A DNA stretch of 64,000 bases, taken from Methanoculleus sp. GTDB lineage: Archaea; Halobacteriota; Methanomicrobia; Methanomicrobiales; Methanoculleaceae. The stretch spans positions 16,187 through 80,186 of the forward strand of contig NZ_JAJGBK010000021.1 in the NCBI RefSeq assembly GCF_020696975.1, in the 5' to 3' direction. A model generated the notes under the pieces. It was not told where the DNA came from. It ran no database searches and saw nothing but the letters and a program-made list of their open reading frames with translations. The translations under genes and the position numbers were made by a program. Positions 26,899 through 35,310 of this stretch are shown here, in pieces (position 1 is the stretch's first letter; each line of letters opens with the position of its first letter).

Positions 26899-27942
26899 AT
26901 GACCGAGGGGCAGGACGCTGACGCCGGGGGAGCCGTCTATACCGGCCCTGCCCGTGCACGATCGGTCACCGTCACGGTCATGGACTACGATGCGTCACGC
27001 CTCGACGAGTGGACCTGCACCCGGTCCGGGGACCTCCGGGCCCTCATCCTCCGTCCGACGGCGGTTACCTGGATCAACATCGACGGTGTCCACGAGACCG
27101 GGATGGTCCAGGCAATCGGGGAGGCTGTCGGGATCCACCCGCTGACCCTGGAAGACATCACGAACACCCGCCAGCGCCCGAAGATCGAGGACTACAGCGA
27201 CTACCTCTACGCTGCAGTCCGGATGCTCGCTCCCGACGGCGATGGTGAGTTCCGGAGCGAACAGGTCAGTCTTGTGCTCGGGACGGGCTACGTTGTGTCG
27301 TTCCTGGAACAGCCGGGCGATGCATTTGAACGCATCCGGGAGCGGCTGCGTGCCGGGTCGGGACGGCTCAGGACCGAGGGGGCGGATTACCTCTTCTACG
27401 TCCTGCTGGACACGATCGTCGACGGCTATTTTGCCGTGATCGAGGCATTCGGGGAACGCATCGAGGTGATAGAGGAAGAGGTGGTGGCAGATCCCGACCA
27501 CGAGACCCTGCAGGCGATCTACGCCTTAAAGCGGTCCCTGGTTGCTCTCCGGAGGGCGGTCTGGCCGCTCCGTGACATGGTGGCGGAACTCGAACGGGGA
27601 GAGTCGCCTCAGATCCAGGAACCGACACTCGTCTACTTCCGGGACGTCTACGACCACACCATAGAGGTTGCAGAGACCGTGGAGACCTACCGTGAGATGA
27701 TGTCAGGGACCCTCGATGTCTACCTCTCAAGCCAGAGCAGCCGGATGAACGAGATCATGAAGGTCCTCACCATCATCGCCACCATCTTCATCCCGCTCAC
27801 GTTCATCGCCGGGGTCTACGGCATGAACTTCGCCTACATGCCGGAGATCAGCCATCCCTGGGGCTACCCTCTGGCCCTCGTCTCGATGGCGGCCGTCGCG
27901 GGTGTGATGCTCCTCTACTTCAGGAAGAGAGGCTGGATCTGA
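26899..27942 (+). CDS. corA: CorA-family magnesium/divalent cation transporter, paralogue 1
   Basis: A 347-residue protein: a cytoplasmic alpha/beta and long-helix domain (residues 1-270), then two membrane segments at the C-terminus with the signature YGMN (in GVYGMNF) between them. The final segment ends in the basic R-K-R-G-W. The conserved Asp/His-rich entry PLTLEDI is present near residue 90. CorA pentamers import Mg or Co. It is followed after 138 nt by a second corA gene in the same orientation. No Mg riboswitch-like structure was noticed upstream. Confidence 0.93.
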   Translation: MTEGQDADAGGAVYTGPARARSVTVTVMDYDASRLDEWTCTRSGDLRALILRPTAVTWINIDGVHETGMVQAIGEAVGIHPLTLEDITNTRQRPKIEDYSDYLYAAVRMLAPDGDGEFRSEQVSLVLGTGYVVSFLEQPGDAFERIRERLRAGSGRLRTEGADYLFYVLLDTIVDGYFAVIEAFGERIEVIEEEVVADPDHETLQAIYALKRSLVALRRAVWPLRDMVAELERGESPQIQEPTLVYFRDVYDHTIEVAETVETYREMMSGTLDVYLSSQSSRMNEIMKVLTIIATIFIPLTFIAGVYGMNFAYMPEISHPWGYPLALVSMAAVAGVMLLYFRKRGWI

Positions 27943-28182
27943 TCCAGAGAGGCTTTCGGGAGACAGGAACTCCTCTTCCCTTCCCGTCGTGATCACCGGG
28001 GGAGAGCGAGCGGATCGCCCCGGCGGTGGCGTTTTATACCATGGGGCGAATGCACCCTCCCGGAGGTCACCCCGGATCCGGTGGAGCAGGCGCTCGCGTG
28101 CCGGGATATCCCGATCGAACGCGATAGGGCAGAACAGCCCCGGGTGGTCCCCATCTCCGGGGCAAAGAGTCCGGAGGTGAAG

Positions 28183-29181
28183 ATGCAGCCGGAAGAGTCA
28201 TGTCGGATACTCCCGATCCGGGTGATGGACTACACGAAGGACCGCATTGAGGAGCAGGAATGCATTGAGCTCACGAAGGCCTGGTCGTGGATCAGCCGGG
28301 AGACAGTCACCTGGATCGACATCGTCGGGGTGCTGGAGCATGACGAACTTGTGGTGCTGGGAGAACAGGCGGGCATCCACCCGCTCACGATGGAGGATAT
28401 CACGGTCCCTGACCAGCGGCCGAAGGTAGAAGAGTTCGGGAGTTACGTCGCCGTCATCGCGAGAATGCTCTCGGAGAGAGAAGGCAGGGTCGCAAGCGAG
28501 CAGATCAGCCTGATCTTCGGGGAGAACTACGTCATAACGTTCCGCGAGCAGTCCTTCCACGTCTTTGAGCACGTCCGGGAGATGCTCAGAAACGAGCAGA
28601 GCACTCTCCGGGGTTCGGGACCGGATTTCCTCGTTTACATGCTCCTCGACGCAATCGTGAGCGTCTACCTCGCCATCCTCGATGCGGTCGACGACCGGGT
28701 GGAAGACCTCCAGGGCAGGGTTCTGGCTTCCGCGGACCCGCTTGCCATAAAGCAGATCTACGAACTCAAGGAAGACCTCGTGACCATCCGGCGAGCGGCC
28801 GTCCCGGCACGGGAGGTCCTCGGTTCGCTTGCCGCCCATGAGTCCGGCCTCGTCCGGAAGGAGACGGTCCCGTACTTCCGGGATGCATACGACCGGTGCA
28901 TCCAGGCCGCCGAGATTGCGGAGTATTCCCGGGATACGCTCTCCGGCGTGATGGACCTTCATGCCTCAAATCAGAGCAACCGGCTCGCCGAGATCACGAC
29001 GTTCCTCACCATCGTCGCGACCATCTTCATTCCCTTAAGTTTCATCGCCGGGTTTTACGGGATGAATGTCCGGAACATAACGTTCGTGGACTCGCCCTGG
29101 GGCTACCCGTTCGTCATTCTCCTTATGATAGGCGTCGTGGGCGCGATGCTCCTCTACTTCAGAAGGAAGAAATGGATCTGA
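28183..29181 (+). CDS. corA: CorA-family magnesium/divalent cation transporter, paralogue 2
   Basis: A 332-residue paralogue of the preceding gene, with the same arrangement and the signature YGMN (in GFYGMNV). The two proteins share the opening pattern VMDY-x(4)-R-x-x-E and the PLTMEDI/PLTLEDI motif. The frame is open from 28081, but the ATG at 28183 has a perfect archaeal ribosome-binding site, ggaggtga, ending 3 nt before it, so this start is preferred. A T-rich run (tctttttttg) at 29218-29227 follows the stop. Confidence 0.92.
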   Translation: MQPEESCRILPIRVMDYTKDRIEEQECIELTKAWSWISRETVTWIDIVGVLEHDELVVLGEQAGIHPLTMEDITVPDQRPKVEEFGSYVAVIARMLSEREGRVASEQISLIFGENYVITFREQSFHVFEHVREMLRNEQSTLRGSGPDFLVYMLLDAIVSVYLAILDAVDDRVEDLQGRVLASADPLAIKQIYELKEDLVTIRRAAVPAREVLGSLAAHESGLVRKETVPYFRDAYDRCIQAAEIAEYSRDTLSGVMDLHASNQSNRLAEITTFLTIVATIFIPLSFIAGFYGMNVRNITFVDSPWGYPFVILLMIGVVGAMLLYFRRKKWI

Positions 29182-29253
29182 CAGCGAGCCCTGCGGCGCG
29201 GGGAGAGGGGCGGCACCTCTTTTTTGTAGCGAGAATACCAACACTTCTCTACT

Positions 29254-30594
29254 ATGGCAATCCACCCCATCGACTACCGGTACGGCACCCCCGAGATGCG
29301 GGCCGTCTGGAGTGAGGAAAACCGCTTCCGGGCGATCGTCACGGCCGAAGTGGCGCTGGCGCGGGCTGAGGCGGCGCACGGGATGATCCCCCGCGAGGAT
29401 GCGGAGACGATCGCATCCTGCGCGCCCGAGGCACGCCTTGAGCGGGCGAAGGAGATCGAGGCCGAGATCAACCACGACATGATGGCGGTCGTCAAGGCCG
29501 TCACCGAGGTCTGCGGCGACGCCGGGCGGTGGATCCATTACGGGGCGACCTCAAACGATATCCTGGATACGGCGACCGCACTGCAGGTCCGCGAGAGCCT
29601 CGCTCTCATCGAGGAGAAACTGGGCAAACTCCTCTGCGTTCTCCTCACCCGGAGCGCCGAGACGAAGACCCTCGTCTGCGCGGGGCGCACCCACGGCCAG
29701 ATCGGTGTCCCGACGACCTATGGCCTCCGGTTCGCGATCTGGGCAAGCGAGGTCGCGCGTCACATGGAACGGCTCCGCCAGATGCGCCCGCGGGTCGTCG
29801 TCGGGCAGCTCACGGGGGCGGTTGGCACCCAGGCGGCGCTCGGGGATGCCGGTATCGAGATCCAGGCAACGATGATGGAGTTCCTCGGCATCCAGCCGGT
29901 GGACGTCTCGAACCAGATCATAGCGCGTGACCGCTACGCGGAGTACTTCATGCTCCTTGCAAACATCGCGACGACGCTCGATAAAATCGGGCTTGAACTC
30001 CGGCTGATGCAGCGCTCCGAGATCGGAGAACTTGCGGAGGCGTTCGGGAAGAAGCAGGTGGGCTCAAGCACGATGCCCCACAAGAGAAACCCGATCAAGA
30101 GCGAACAGGTCTGCGGCCTTGCCCGCATCGTCCGATCCGCGGTCGAGCCGGCATTGCAAAACAACGTCCTCTGGGACGAGCGCGACCTGACGAACTCTTC
30201 CCCTGAGCGGGTGCTCTTCCCCGAGGCCTCGATCCTCGCCGACCACATCCTCAAGGTGATGATCGGCGTGATGGAGGGCCTTGAGTTCAATAAGACAAAC
30301 ATCCGCAAGAACCTGATGATGCTCCGGGGCGTGAATCTCGCCGAGTCGGTGATGATCGACCTCACAAAGCGGGGCATGAACCGGCAGGAGGCCCACGAAG
30401 TGATGCGGACGGCGAGCATGCAGGCCCTCGCCGAAGACCGGGACCTCGCCGAGGTGCTCGGCGAGCGGCCGGAGGTCACGGCGTTCGTCACCCGCGAGGA
30501 ACTCGACGCTCTCCTCGACCCGGACGCCTACATCGGGACGGCCGTCCGGCAGGTGGAGCGGCTGATCGAGAAACTCACGCCGCTCTGCCGGTGA
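29254..30594 (+). CDS. purB: Adenylosuccinate lyase
   Basis: Catalyses two steps of purine synthesis: SAICAR to AICAR plus fumarate, and adenylosuccinate to AMP plus fumarate. The 446-residue protein has the fumarase/aspartase superfamily signature GSSTMPHKRNP, the TGTAHS-like catalytic-histidine region CAGRTHGQIG, and the N-terminal substrate region YGTPEMRAVW. It has normal length. No ribosome-binding site is obvious and the leader is short; T-rich sequence and a CorA stop lie just upstream. Confidence 0.96.
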   Translation: MAIHPIDYRYGTPEMRAVWSEENRFRAIVTAEVALARAEAAHGMIPREDAETIASCAPEARLERAKEIEAEINHDMMAVVKAVTEVCGDAGRWIHYGATSNDILDTATALQVRESLALIEEKLGKLLCVLLTRSAETKTLVCAGRTHGQIGVPTTYGLRFAIWASEVARHMERLRQMRPRVVVGQLTGAVGTQAALGDAGIEIQATMMEFLGIQPVDVSNQIIARDRYAEYFMLLANIATTLDKIGLELRLMQRSEIGELAEAFGKKQVGSSTMPHKRNPIKSEQVCGLARIVRSAVEPALQNNVLWDERDLTNSSPERVLFPEASILADHILKVMIGVMEGLEFNKTNIRKNLMMLRGVNLAESVMIDLTKRGMNRQEAHEVMRTASMQALAEDRDLAEVLGERPEVTAFVTREELDALLDPDAYIGTAVRQVERLIEKLTPLCR

Positions 30595-31597
30595 AGGGAT
30601 CCCGGGGCGGGGTGCGCCGCCGCATCCCGTCCGATCACCGGCAACGACGGCCATCATCGCGATAAAAAAAAACGTCCCTTCACCACATCTTTTTACCAAC
30701 GCGGCACAGGGTGGCGCTATCTCACCGGTGTGAACGATGACCGCTTCTGCACGAGGACAGTGGTTGGGCGAAACGGAAGGAGTCGCTCAGAACTCTTCCG
30801 CGATGCCGTAACCGTAGGACCGCAGTACCTGACTCCCCGGCATGCCGGACAGTGCCCCGGGGACCAACCGATACAAGAAAAACCAGATCCCTTGAACCTC
30901 TTCCGCGCCTGCTCCCGACGAACGCAATTCCCGGGCACGACGGTTCACCGGACGTGCACCTGACGATGCTCGATGGACGCTCCCTGAGGGGCATCCTGAT
31001 CCTGAGGATTCACACCTCTCCGGGGCGACCGTTGAAGATACACTCGGCGAGATATGGTCGAGCGTGGTAGCGCTGATCCTCTAGCCCGTCGTCGTCTTTG
31101 CCGTCGCATACACGCGGTTCATGCGGACGGATATCCGATGATAGACGGGCGCGCACATTCGCTCCCGGGGAAGGGCTGCATCGGAAGCAAGCTGATTATT
31201 CCGCCGGGTTTCGGTATTTGGGGGAGGTATGCAGGATTCTTACCGGGGTACGCACTCATACCCGCGATCCGGGGACCGAGGTATATTTCCACTGGATGTC
31301 GGCAGTACTGCCGGGAGATGGAACAACGAGCGCGTATCAGGAGAATGCGAAGGCCCGGGTACAGCCACGACAGTTCGATGTTTGTCACAGAAAAGGTATA
31401 TGGGGGAACGTTGACGCCTTGAACGGTGACACCGTGTACGGTATCCCACGGGGGCCGGGAACCCCGATTGCCGTCGTATCCCGGCCCCCAAAAGCGTGCC
31501 CGGAGGGCAATAGGGCTGCTGGGTGCCAGGGGATAGCCGTTGCGGTTCCGTGTTCCTCCAGGCACTGTTACGGAATTTCGAGTGACATAGTATTGCA
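30595..31597. other. Intergenic stretch of about 1 kb with no convincing gene
   Basis: Open frames here are short, overlap on both strands, lack ribosome-binding sites and resemble no family I know. The interval begins with an A-run and T-run (30664-30696) that could terminate purB. Around 31050-31150 one frame reads a hydrophobic segment (VVALIL, a stop, then PVVVFAVAY), which may be a broken membrane-protein gene. It is probably decayed coding sequence. Confidence 0.5.
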
Positions 31598-32032
31598 ATG
31601 GGAAGGAAATGCACCAAACAGGATAGTGATGTGATGTCAATTGGTTCTTGTGGTCCTGTTCAGGACGTTAAAATGAACGCATCGGCAAAGATTAATTCTG
31701 CAGAATTGTACCAGAGGGGTGACGGTACCCGCTATGTTGTAATAGACTGGTATGTAAGTGGATGTTTTGATTATAGTCAACAGTTCACGTTCACGAGCTG
31801 CGAACTCAGTACAACGATCAAAGTGAGTTGGCCTGGCAGCTCGAGTGAGATCGTGAAACCTCTCTATACCGATTACTGCATACAGTCCGGTACGGACAAT
31901 TTAGCTGTGACGTCTTCAGCGTCCTCCTATACTGTGGAAGTAAAAGTGCATGCCGAATGTTGGGTCTGGGTCATCAGATGGACGAATATTGGTAGAGAGG
32001 ACGCTTCTGCTTCCTGCGTTATATATCCATGA
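31598..32032 (+). CDS. AT-richer orphan ORF, 144 aa, possible remnant of a secreted protein
   Basis: The frame contains many A/T third positions, unlike all neighbouring genes, which suggests a different origin. The product is Ser/Thr/Cys-rich with alternating strands (QQFTFTSCELSTTIKVSW), like an extracellular beta protein, but it has no signal peptide, so the 5' end may be lost. An internal ATG at 31634 is another possible start. It ends where the TolB-like gene's promoter begins. Function unknown; coding status moderate. Confidence 0.45.
   Translation: MGRKCTKQDSDVMSIGSCGPVQDVKMNASAKINSAELYQRGDGTRYVVIDWYVSGCFDYSQQFTFTSCELSTTIKVSWPGSSSEIVKPLYTDYCIQSGTDNLAVTSSASSYTVEVKVHAECWVWVIRWTNIGREDASASCVIYP
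32018..32025 (+). promoter_or_regulatory. TATA box of the TolB-like gene
   Basis: The sequence gttatata/tatatat lies about 28-35 nt before the ATG at 32053 and inside the last codons of the preceding orphan frame. It supports 32053 over 32029 as the real start. Confidence 0.45.
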
Positions 32033-32052
32033 AACGCACAGGAGAGGCCTGT

Positions 32053-33198
32053 ATGAACCGAAAAACGATATGTATCGTTCTCCTGCTGATCGCGTGCGCT
32101 CCCCCGGCAGTGGCTGCACCCGTCGTCCAGCTGACGAACGATTCGGCATTCAATTCGTATCCTTTCTGGTCGCCGGACGGTGCCAGGATCGCCTTCGTCT
32201 CATCCGACGGAGTGCATGCCGGCATCCGGGTGATGGAGCGCGACGGCCGGGGCCTGACGCAGGTGACGGACGACCGTTCGTGGAATCTTTTCACCGAGTT
32301 CGATCCCTGGTCACCGGACGGGAAGAAACTCCTCTTCCTCTCCGACGGTGGAAGAGGGCTCGACCTCTGGACGATGAACCCGGATGGGACCGGGAAGGTG
32401 CGCCTGACCGAAAGCGGCTGCATCGTCCCCATTCCGGGGCTATCCGGCTACGGGGCGGACTGGAGCGCCGATGGGAGGGGGATCGTCTATACCTCCTGCC
32501 TCTTCGATGATGCGGCCATCCAGGAAGTGAACCTCTCGGCCATCCGCACGGAAGCGGACATCTGGATCATGGACGCGGACGGGGGTAACAAGAAGCAGCT
32601 GACGACCGATGGAGATGCGCGTTTGCCCCTGTGGCAGCCGCAGGGGGACAGGATCGCATACCTCGCAGACAGAACCGGGAACCGGGAGATCTGGACCATG
32701 CAGAGCGACGGAACGGGCAAGACACAGGTGACGTTCAGCGAGGGGAGCGTATCCGGGTATTCCTGGTCCCCGGACGGTGCCAGGATCGCCTACGTCGTCG
32801 CGTCACCGCCGGGGACATTGCCGGAGTTCTCTCTCTGGGTTATCGATAGCGACGGATCGGGTTCGGAGCAATTGACAACCGGAAACCGGGACACATCACC
32901 AGTCTGGTCGCCGGACGGTACCAGGATCGCCTTCCGGTCGGAGTCGCGGGACCGGGCGCTCTGGGTGATGAAGAGCGACGGATCGGACCTCGCACCCCTC
33001 GGTCCTGATAATCCGGCATACATGATGCACCAGTGGTCTCCCGACGGCAGAACGATCGTCGTGAGCGATGGAAACGACCTGTCTGCAATCCCGCTCGAAG
33101 ATCCAGCGGCACCCGCATCGCCGGGATTTGAGGTAGTTTCTGCAGCGGGTGCACTGCTTCTCACGGTATGTCTGCTCAGACTGCGAAAACAGAAATGA
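32053..33198 (+). CDS. Exported TolB-like beta-propeller protein with possible C-terminal sorting signal
   Basis: A 381-residue protein. The signal peptide (residues 1-20: basic start, hydrophobic core, AVAAP) is followed by six or more PD40/WD40-like TolB repeats with the repeated W-S-P-D-G-x-R-I-A-F motif. The end carries a Ser-Pro-Gly-Phe, a hydrophobic segment and Arg/Lys-rich tail, resembling the PGF-CTERM archaeosortase signal. It is probably a cell-surface protein. The ATG follows ggagagg (32041-32047). Confidence 0.8.
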   Translation: MNRKTICIVLLLIACAPPAVAAPVVQLTNDSAFNSYPFWSPDGARIAFVSSDGVHAGIRVMERDGRGLTQVTDDRSWNLFTEFDPWSPDGKKLLFLSDGGRGLDLWTMNPDGTGKVRLTESGCIVPIPGLSGYGADWSADGRGIVYTSCLFDDAAIQEVNLSAIRTEADIWIMDADGGNKKQLTTDGDARLPLWQPQGDRIAYLADRTGNREIWTMQSDGTGKTQVTFSEGSVSGYSWSPDGARIAYVVASPPGTLPEFSLWVIDSDGSGSEQLTTGNRDTSPVWSPDGTRIAFRSESRDRALWVMKSDGSDLAPLGPDNPAYMMHQWSPDGRTIVVSDGNDLSAIPLEDPAAPASPGFEVVSAAGALLLTVCLLRLRKQK

Positions 33199-33332
33199 GG
33201 GAAAAGCGGGAACGTGCCGCACGAAGACGATTACCGGTGGAGCGCGACGCGTTAACGAGTAGCGCACCTGACGGTGCTCGAGCTCCGTTTCTGCCGAAAC
33301 GTCGCTTATCGCCATCGCCGTCTTCACGCCGC

Positions 33333-33587
33333 TCACTCCTTCTCCCGTGCTCCCCGCAGTGCTTTTACATCCCCCACGGTCACCACGCGAACCGCACCGC
33401 CCTGGACGTCGCCTCCGGCATCGCCCATCCGGTCCTCGATCCAGCCCTCCATCTCCAGGTACGCCGCCCGCAACCCTTCGAGAACATCCGGATCGGCATC
33501 CCAGAGGGCGCGTTCGTGCGCTTCAAGCAGCCGTCTCCCGATCTCCTCCAGCGCCCAGGGATTCTCGTGGGAGCAGACGTTCGCGAG
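33333..33587 (-). pseudogene. cobN: cobN-like 3' fragment
   Basis: The minus strand encodes an open 85-codon segment whose protein resembles the very C-terminus of the cobaltochelatase/magnesium-chelatase large subunit CobN. It reads NPWALEEIGRRLLEA, then GWIEDRMGD, then GAVRVVTVGDVK, and ends at its natural stop. The upstream 1,000 or so codons are absent; the segment runs into an unrelated small gene on the other strand. It is a remnant left after deletion. Assignment rests on motif recall. Confidence 0.6.
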
Positions 33588-33635
33588 CGGAAACGGCGTG
33601 GGGGGACGCTTTCGCTCGATACGTCGGTGGAGACG

Positions 33636-33887
33636 ATGAAGATCAACCTGACTTCCCAATCACCGCCCACGATCGAAATCGTGGTCAATACAGGCCTCCC
33701 GGTTCCGCTGAACACGCCACTCTGGGAGGCGTGCAACGAGACGCTGCACGAGACAAGGATATATGCCGATGTCGTTAACTGCACGTCCTCCTCCGGAGAC
33801 GGCCGGGTGACGCTCACCTTTGCCGAGGGCCACGCGCCCGAGGTGACGCTGCGTCCGGTCAGGATCACCGTATCCGCCAGGGGGTGA
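33636..33887 (+). CDS. Small hypothetical protein, 83 aa
   Basis: The ATG follows ggtggagacg, like the one before the small ORF after mobA. The product is a beta-rich peptide with no signal peptide (MKINLTSQSPPTIEIVVNTG, strands, then VTLRPVRITV). The frame is open far upstream (to 33168) but that part is antisense to the cobN fragment and not credible. It probably invaded or survived next to the deleted cobN. Function unknown. Confidence 0.5.
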   Translation: MKINLTSQSPPTIEIVVNTGLPVPLNTPLWEACNETLHETRIYADVVNCTSSSGDGRVTLTFAEGHAPEVTLRPVRITVSARG

Positions 33888-33946
33888 CGGATTCAGGCTT
33901 AAACCCTCCGAACCGCCCGCATTTCGCGCCGGCCGGTGTACGCACA

Positions 33947-33954
33947 TTTATAAT
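33947..33954 (+). promoter_or_regulatory. TATA box upstream of the asparagine synthetase-like gene
   Basis: tttataat sits 99 nt before the preferred ATG (34053). A perfect 5-bp hairpin cagtg-caaa-cactg (33959-33972) lies just downstream and could be part of the leader or an operator. Confidence 0.4.
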
Positions 33955-34052
33955 TTAACAGTGCAAACACTGACACAGATCCGTTTTTTGAGGTGATCGC
34001 ATACCGCGTGAACCTCACGGCGATACCTGCCGGATTACGGAATATGCCAACC

Positions 34053-35051
34053 ATGAACCTGAAGGGCTGGATGGAACGTGACGGGGTGCGGCTTATACCG
34101 ACTGACGTGGAGCGAATGCTCGGTGAGGGGCCGGAAGCCATCGCCCGGTGCGGCGGCGAGTTCCTGCTCGCCCATGACGACTGGATCGCCCGCGACGCAC
34201 TCGGGATCATGCCCGGCCCGGTCCCGCCGGGGACCATCTGCTGCAACGGGCGGGAGGTGGGCCGGATAGCTCCCGACCCTCCGTCCTGCACCCTCGAGGA
34301 GGCAATCGTCACCGCGGTCAACCTCCGAAGCGACGAGGGAGCGGTGGCGTTCTCCGGCGGCGTTGACTCGGCCCTCATCGCCGGGCTCGCTCACCTTCCC
34401 TGCGTGACGGTGGGACTCCGCGGGTCGCATGATACCGCATGGGCGGCAAAATCCGCCCGGATGATGAGGCTCGACCTCGATATCGTCACCCCGAAGGAAG
34501 ACGAGATCGCGGAGGCGCTCGCCCGGGTGGTTCGGACCATCCCCGATCCGACAAACCCCCTCGAGGCCTCGATCGCGACGACCCTGTACTTCGTCGCTCG
34601 ATGGGCGGGAGAGTACGGGTGCACCCGGATCCTCGCCGGACAGGGAGCGGACGAGCTCTTCGGCGGTTACGCGCGCTACCTCGCCTCCCCGGACCTCGCG
34701 GCGGAACTCGAGCGGGACTTTGCGGATCTCGGGCGCCAGAGGATGCGGGACCAGGCGGTGGCGGCGCTTTTTGGGACATACTTCTCGATGCCGTACCTCG
34801 ATCTCCGGGTAGCGCGCGCCGCAAGGGCGATCCCGGCTGAGGAGAAGGTGCGCGGCGGAGTGCGAAAGCACCCTCTGCGGATGGTTGCAGAACGGCACAT
34901 TCCGGCCGAAATGGCCCGGGCCGAGAAGAAAGCGATGCAATACGGGAGCGGGATCTGGAGAGCAATCCAGCAGCTCGCTCGTAGGAATGGTTATAAAAAG
35001 TCGGTACAAGGGTACTTAAAGGAGATCAGTAGGGCGGAACATGATAACTGA
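34053..35051 (+). CDS. Asparagine synthetase-like protein with degenerate glutaminase region
   Basis: A 332-residue protein. The C-terminal two thirds is an asparagine-synthase/PP-loop domain: SGGVDS (residues 101-106) and AGQGADELFGGYARY. The first 95 residues are a short relic of the class II glutaminase (CGGEFLLAHDDWIARDALGI, like the DRLGI region of AsnB), with no Cys2 nucleophile, so ammonia must come from elsewhere. It overlaps gatC by 11 nt, hence is coupled to the GatCAB operon. Starts at 33993 and 34044 are possible alternatives. Confidence 0.8.
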   Translation: MNLKGWMERDGVRLIPTDVERMLGEGPEAIARCGGEFLLAHDDWIARDALGIMPGPVPPGTICCNGREVGRIAPDPPSCTLEEAIVTAVNLRSDEGAVAFSGGVDSALIAGLAHLPCVTVGLRGSHDTAWAAKSARMMRLDLDIVTPKEDEIAEALARVVRTIPDPTNPLEASIATTLYFVARWAGEYGCTRILAGQGADELFGGYARYLASPDLAAELERDFADLGRQRMRDQAVAALFGTYFSMPYLDLRVARAARAIPAEEKVRGGVRKHPLRMVAERHIPAEMARAEKKAMQYGSGIWRAIQQLARRNGYKKSVQGYLKEISRAEHDN

Positions 35052-35310
35052 GAGGGATATTGAGCATATAGCAGAACTTGCAGATATCGGCATATCGAAA
35101 GACGAGGTGCCGGAGTTCACCACCCAGTTCAATGCAATCCTGGATTACTTTGAGGTTCTCGACACCGTAGTGGGCGAAGGCGCCCCGGCCGCCGGGATCA
35201 CGAACGTCTTTCGTGAGGACGAGCCCCGGCCGTGCCTCTCGCAGGAGGCAGCCCTCGCGAATGCGGGATCGACCGAGAACGGATTCATCAAGGCGCCGAG
35301 GGTGATGTGA
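35041..35310 (+). CDS. gatC: Aspartyl/glutamyl-tRNA amidotransferase subunit C
   Basis: An 89-residue small subunit that bridges GatA and GatB in the complex converting Asp-tRNA(Asn) to Asn-tRNA(Asn), and possibly Glu-tRNA(Gln) to Gln-tRNA(Gln). The family pattern is present: helical start IEHIAELADIGIS, then FEVLDTV, a conserved P-R-P region (REDEPRPCLS) and the C-terminal FIKAPRV. Its ATG lies inside the preceding gene and gatA follows immediately. Confidence 0.95.
   Translation: MITERDIEHIAELADIGISKDEVPEFTTQFNAILDYFEVLDTVVGEGAPAAGITNVFREDEPRPCLSQEAALANAGSTENGFIKAPRVM

Noticed and set aside
31050..31420. Archaeal pilin or surface-protein gene broken by stops
   Set aside because: The hydrophobic segment could be part of one, but the frame contains stops and no pilin processing motif or conserved end could be matched, so no gene was called.
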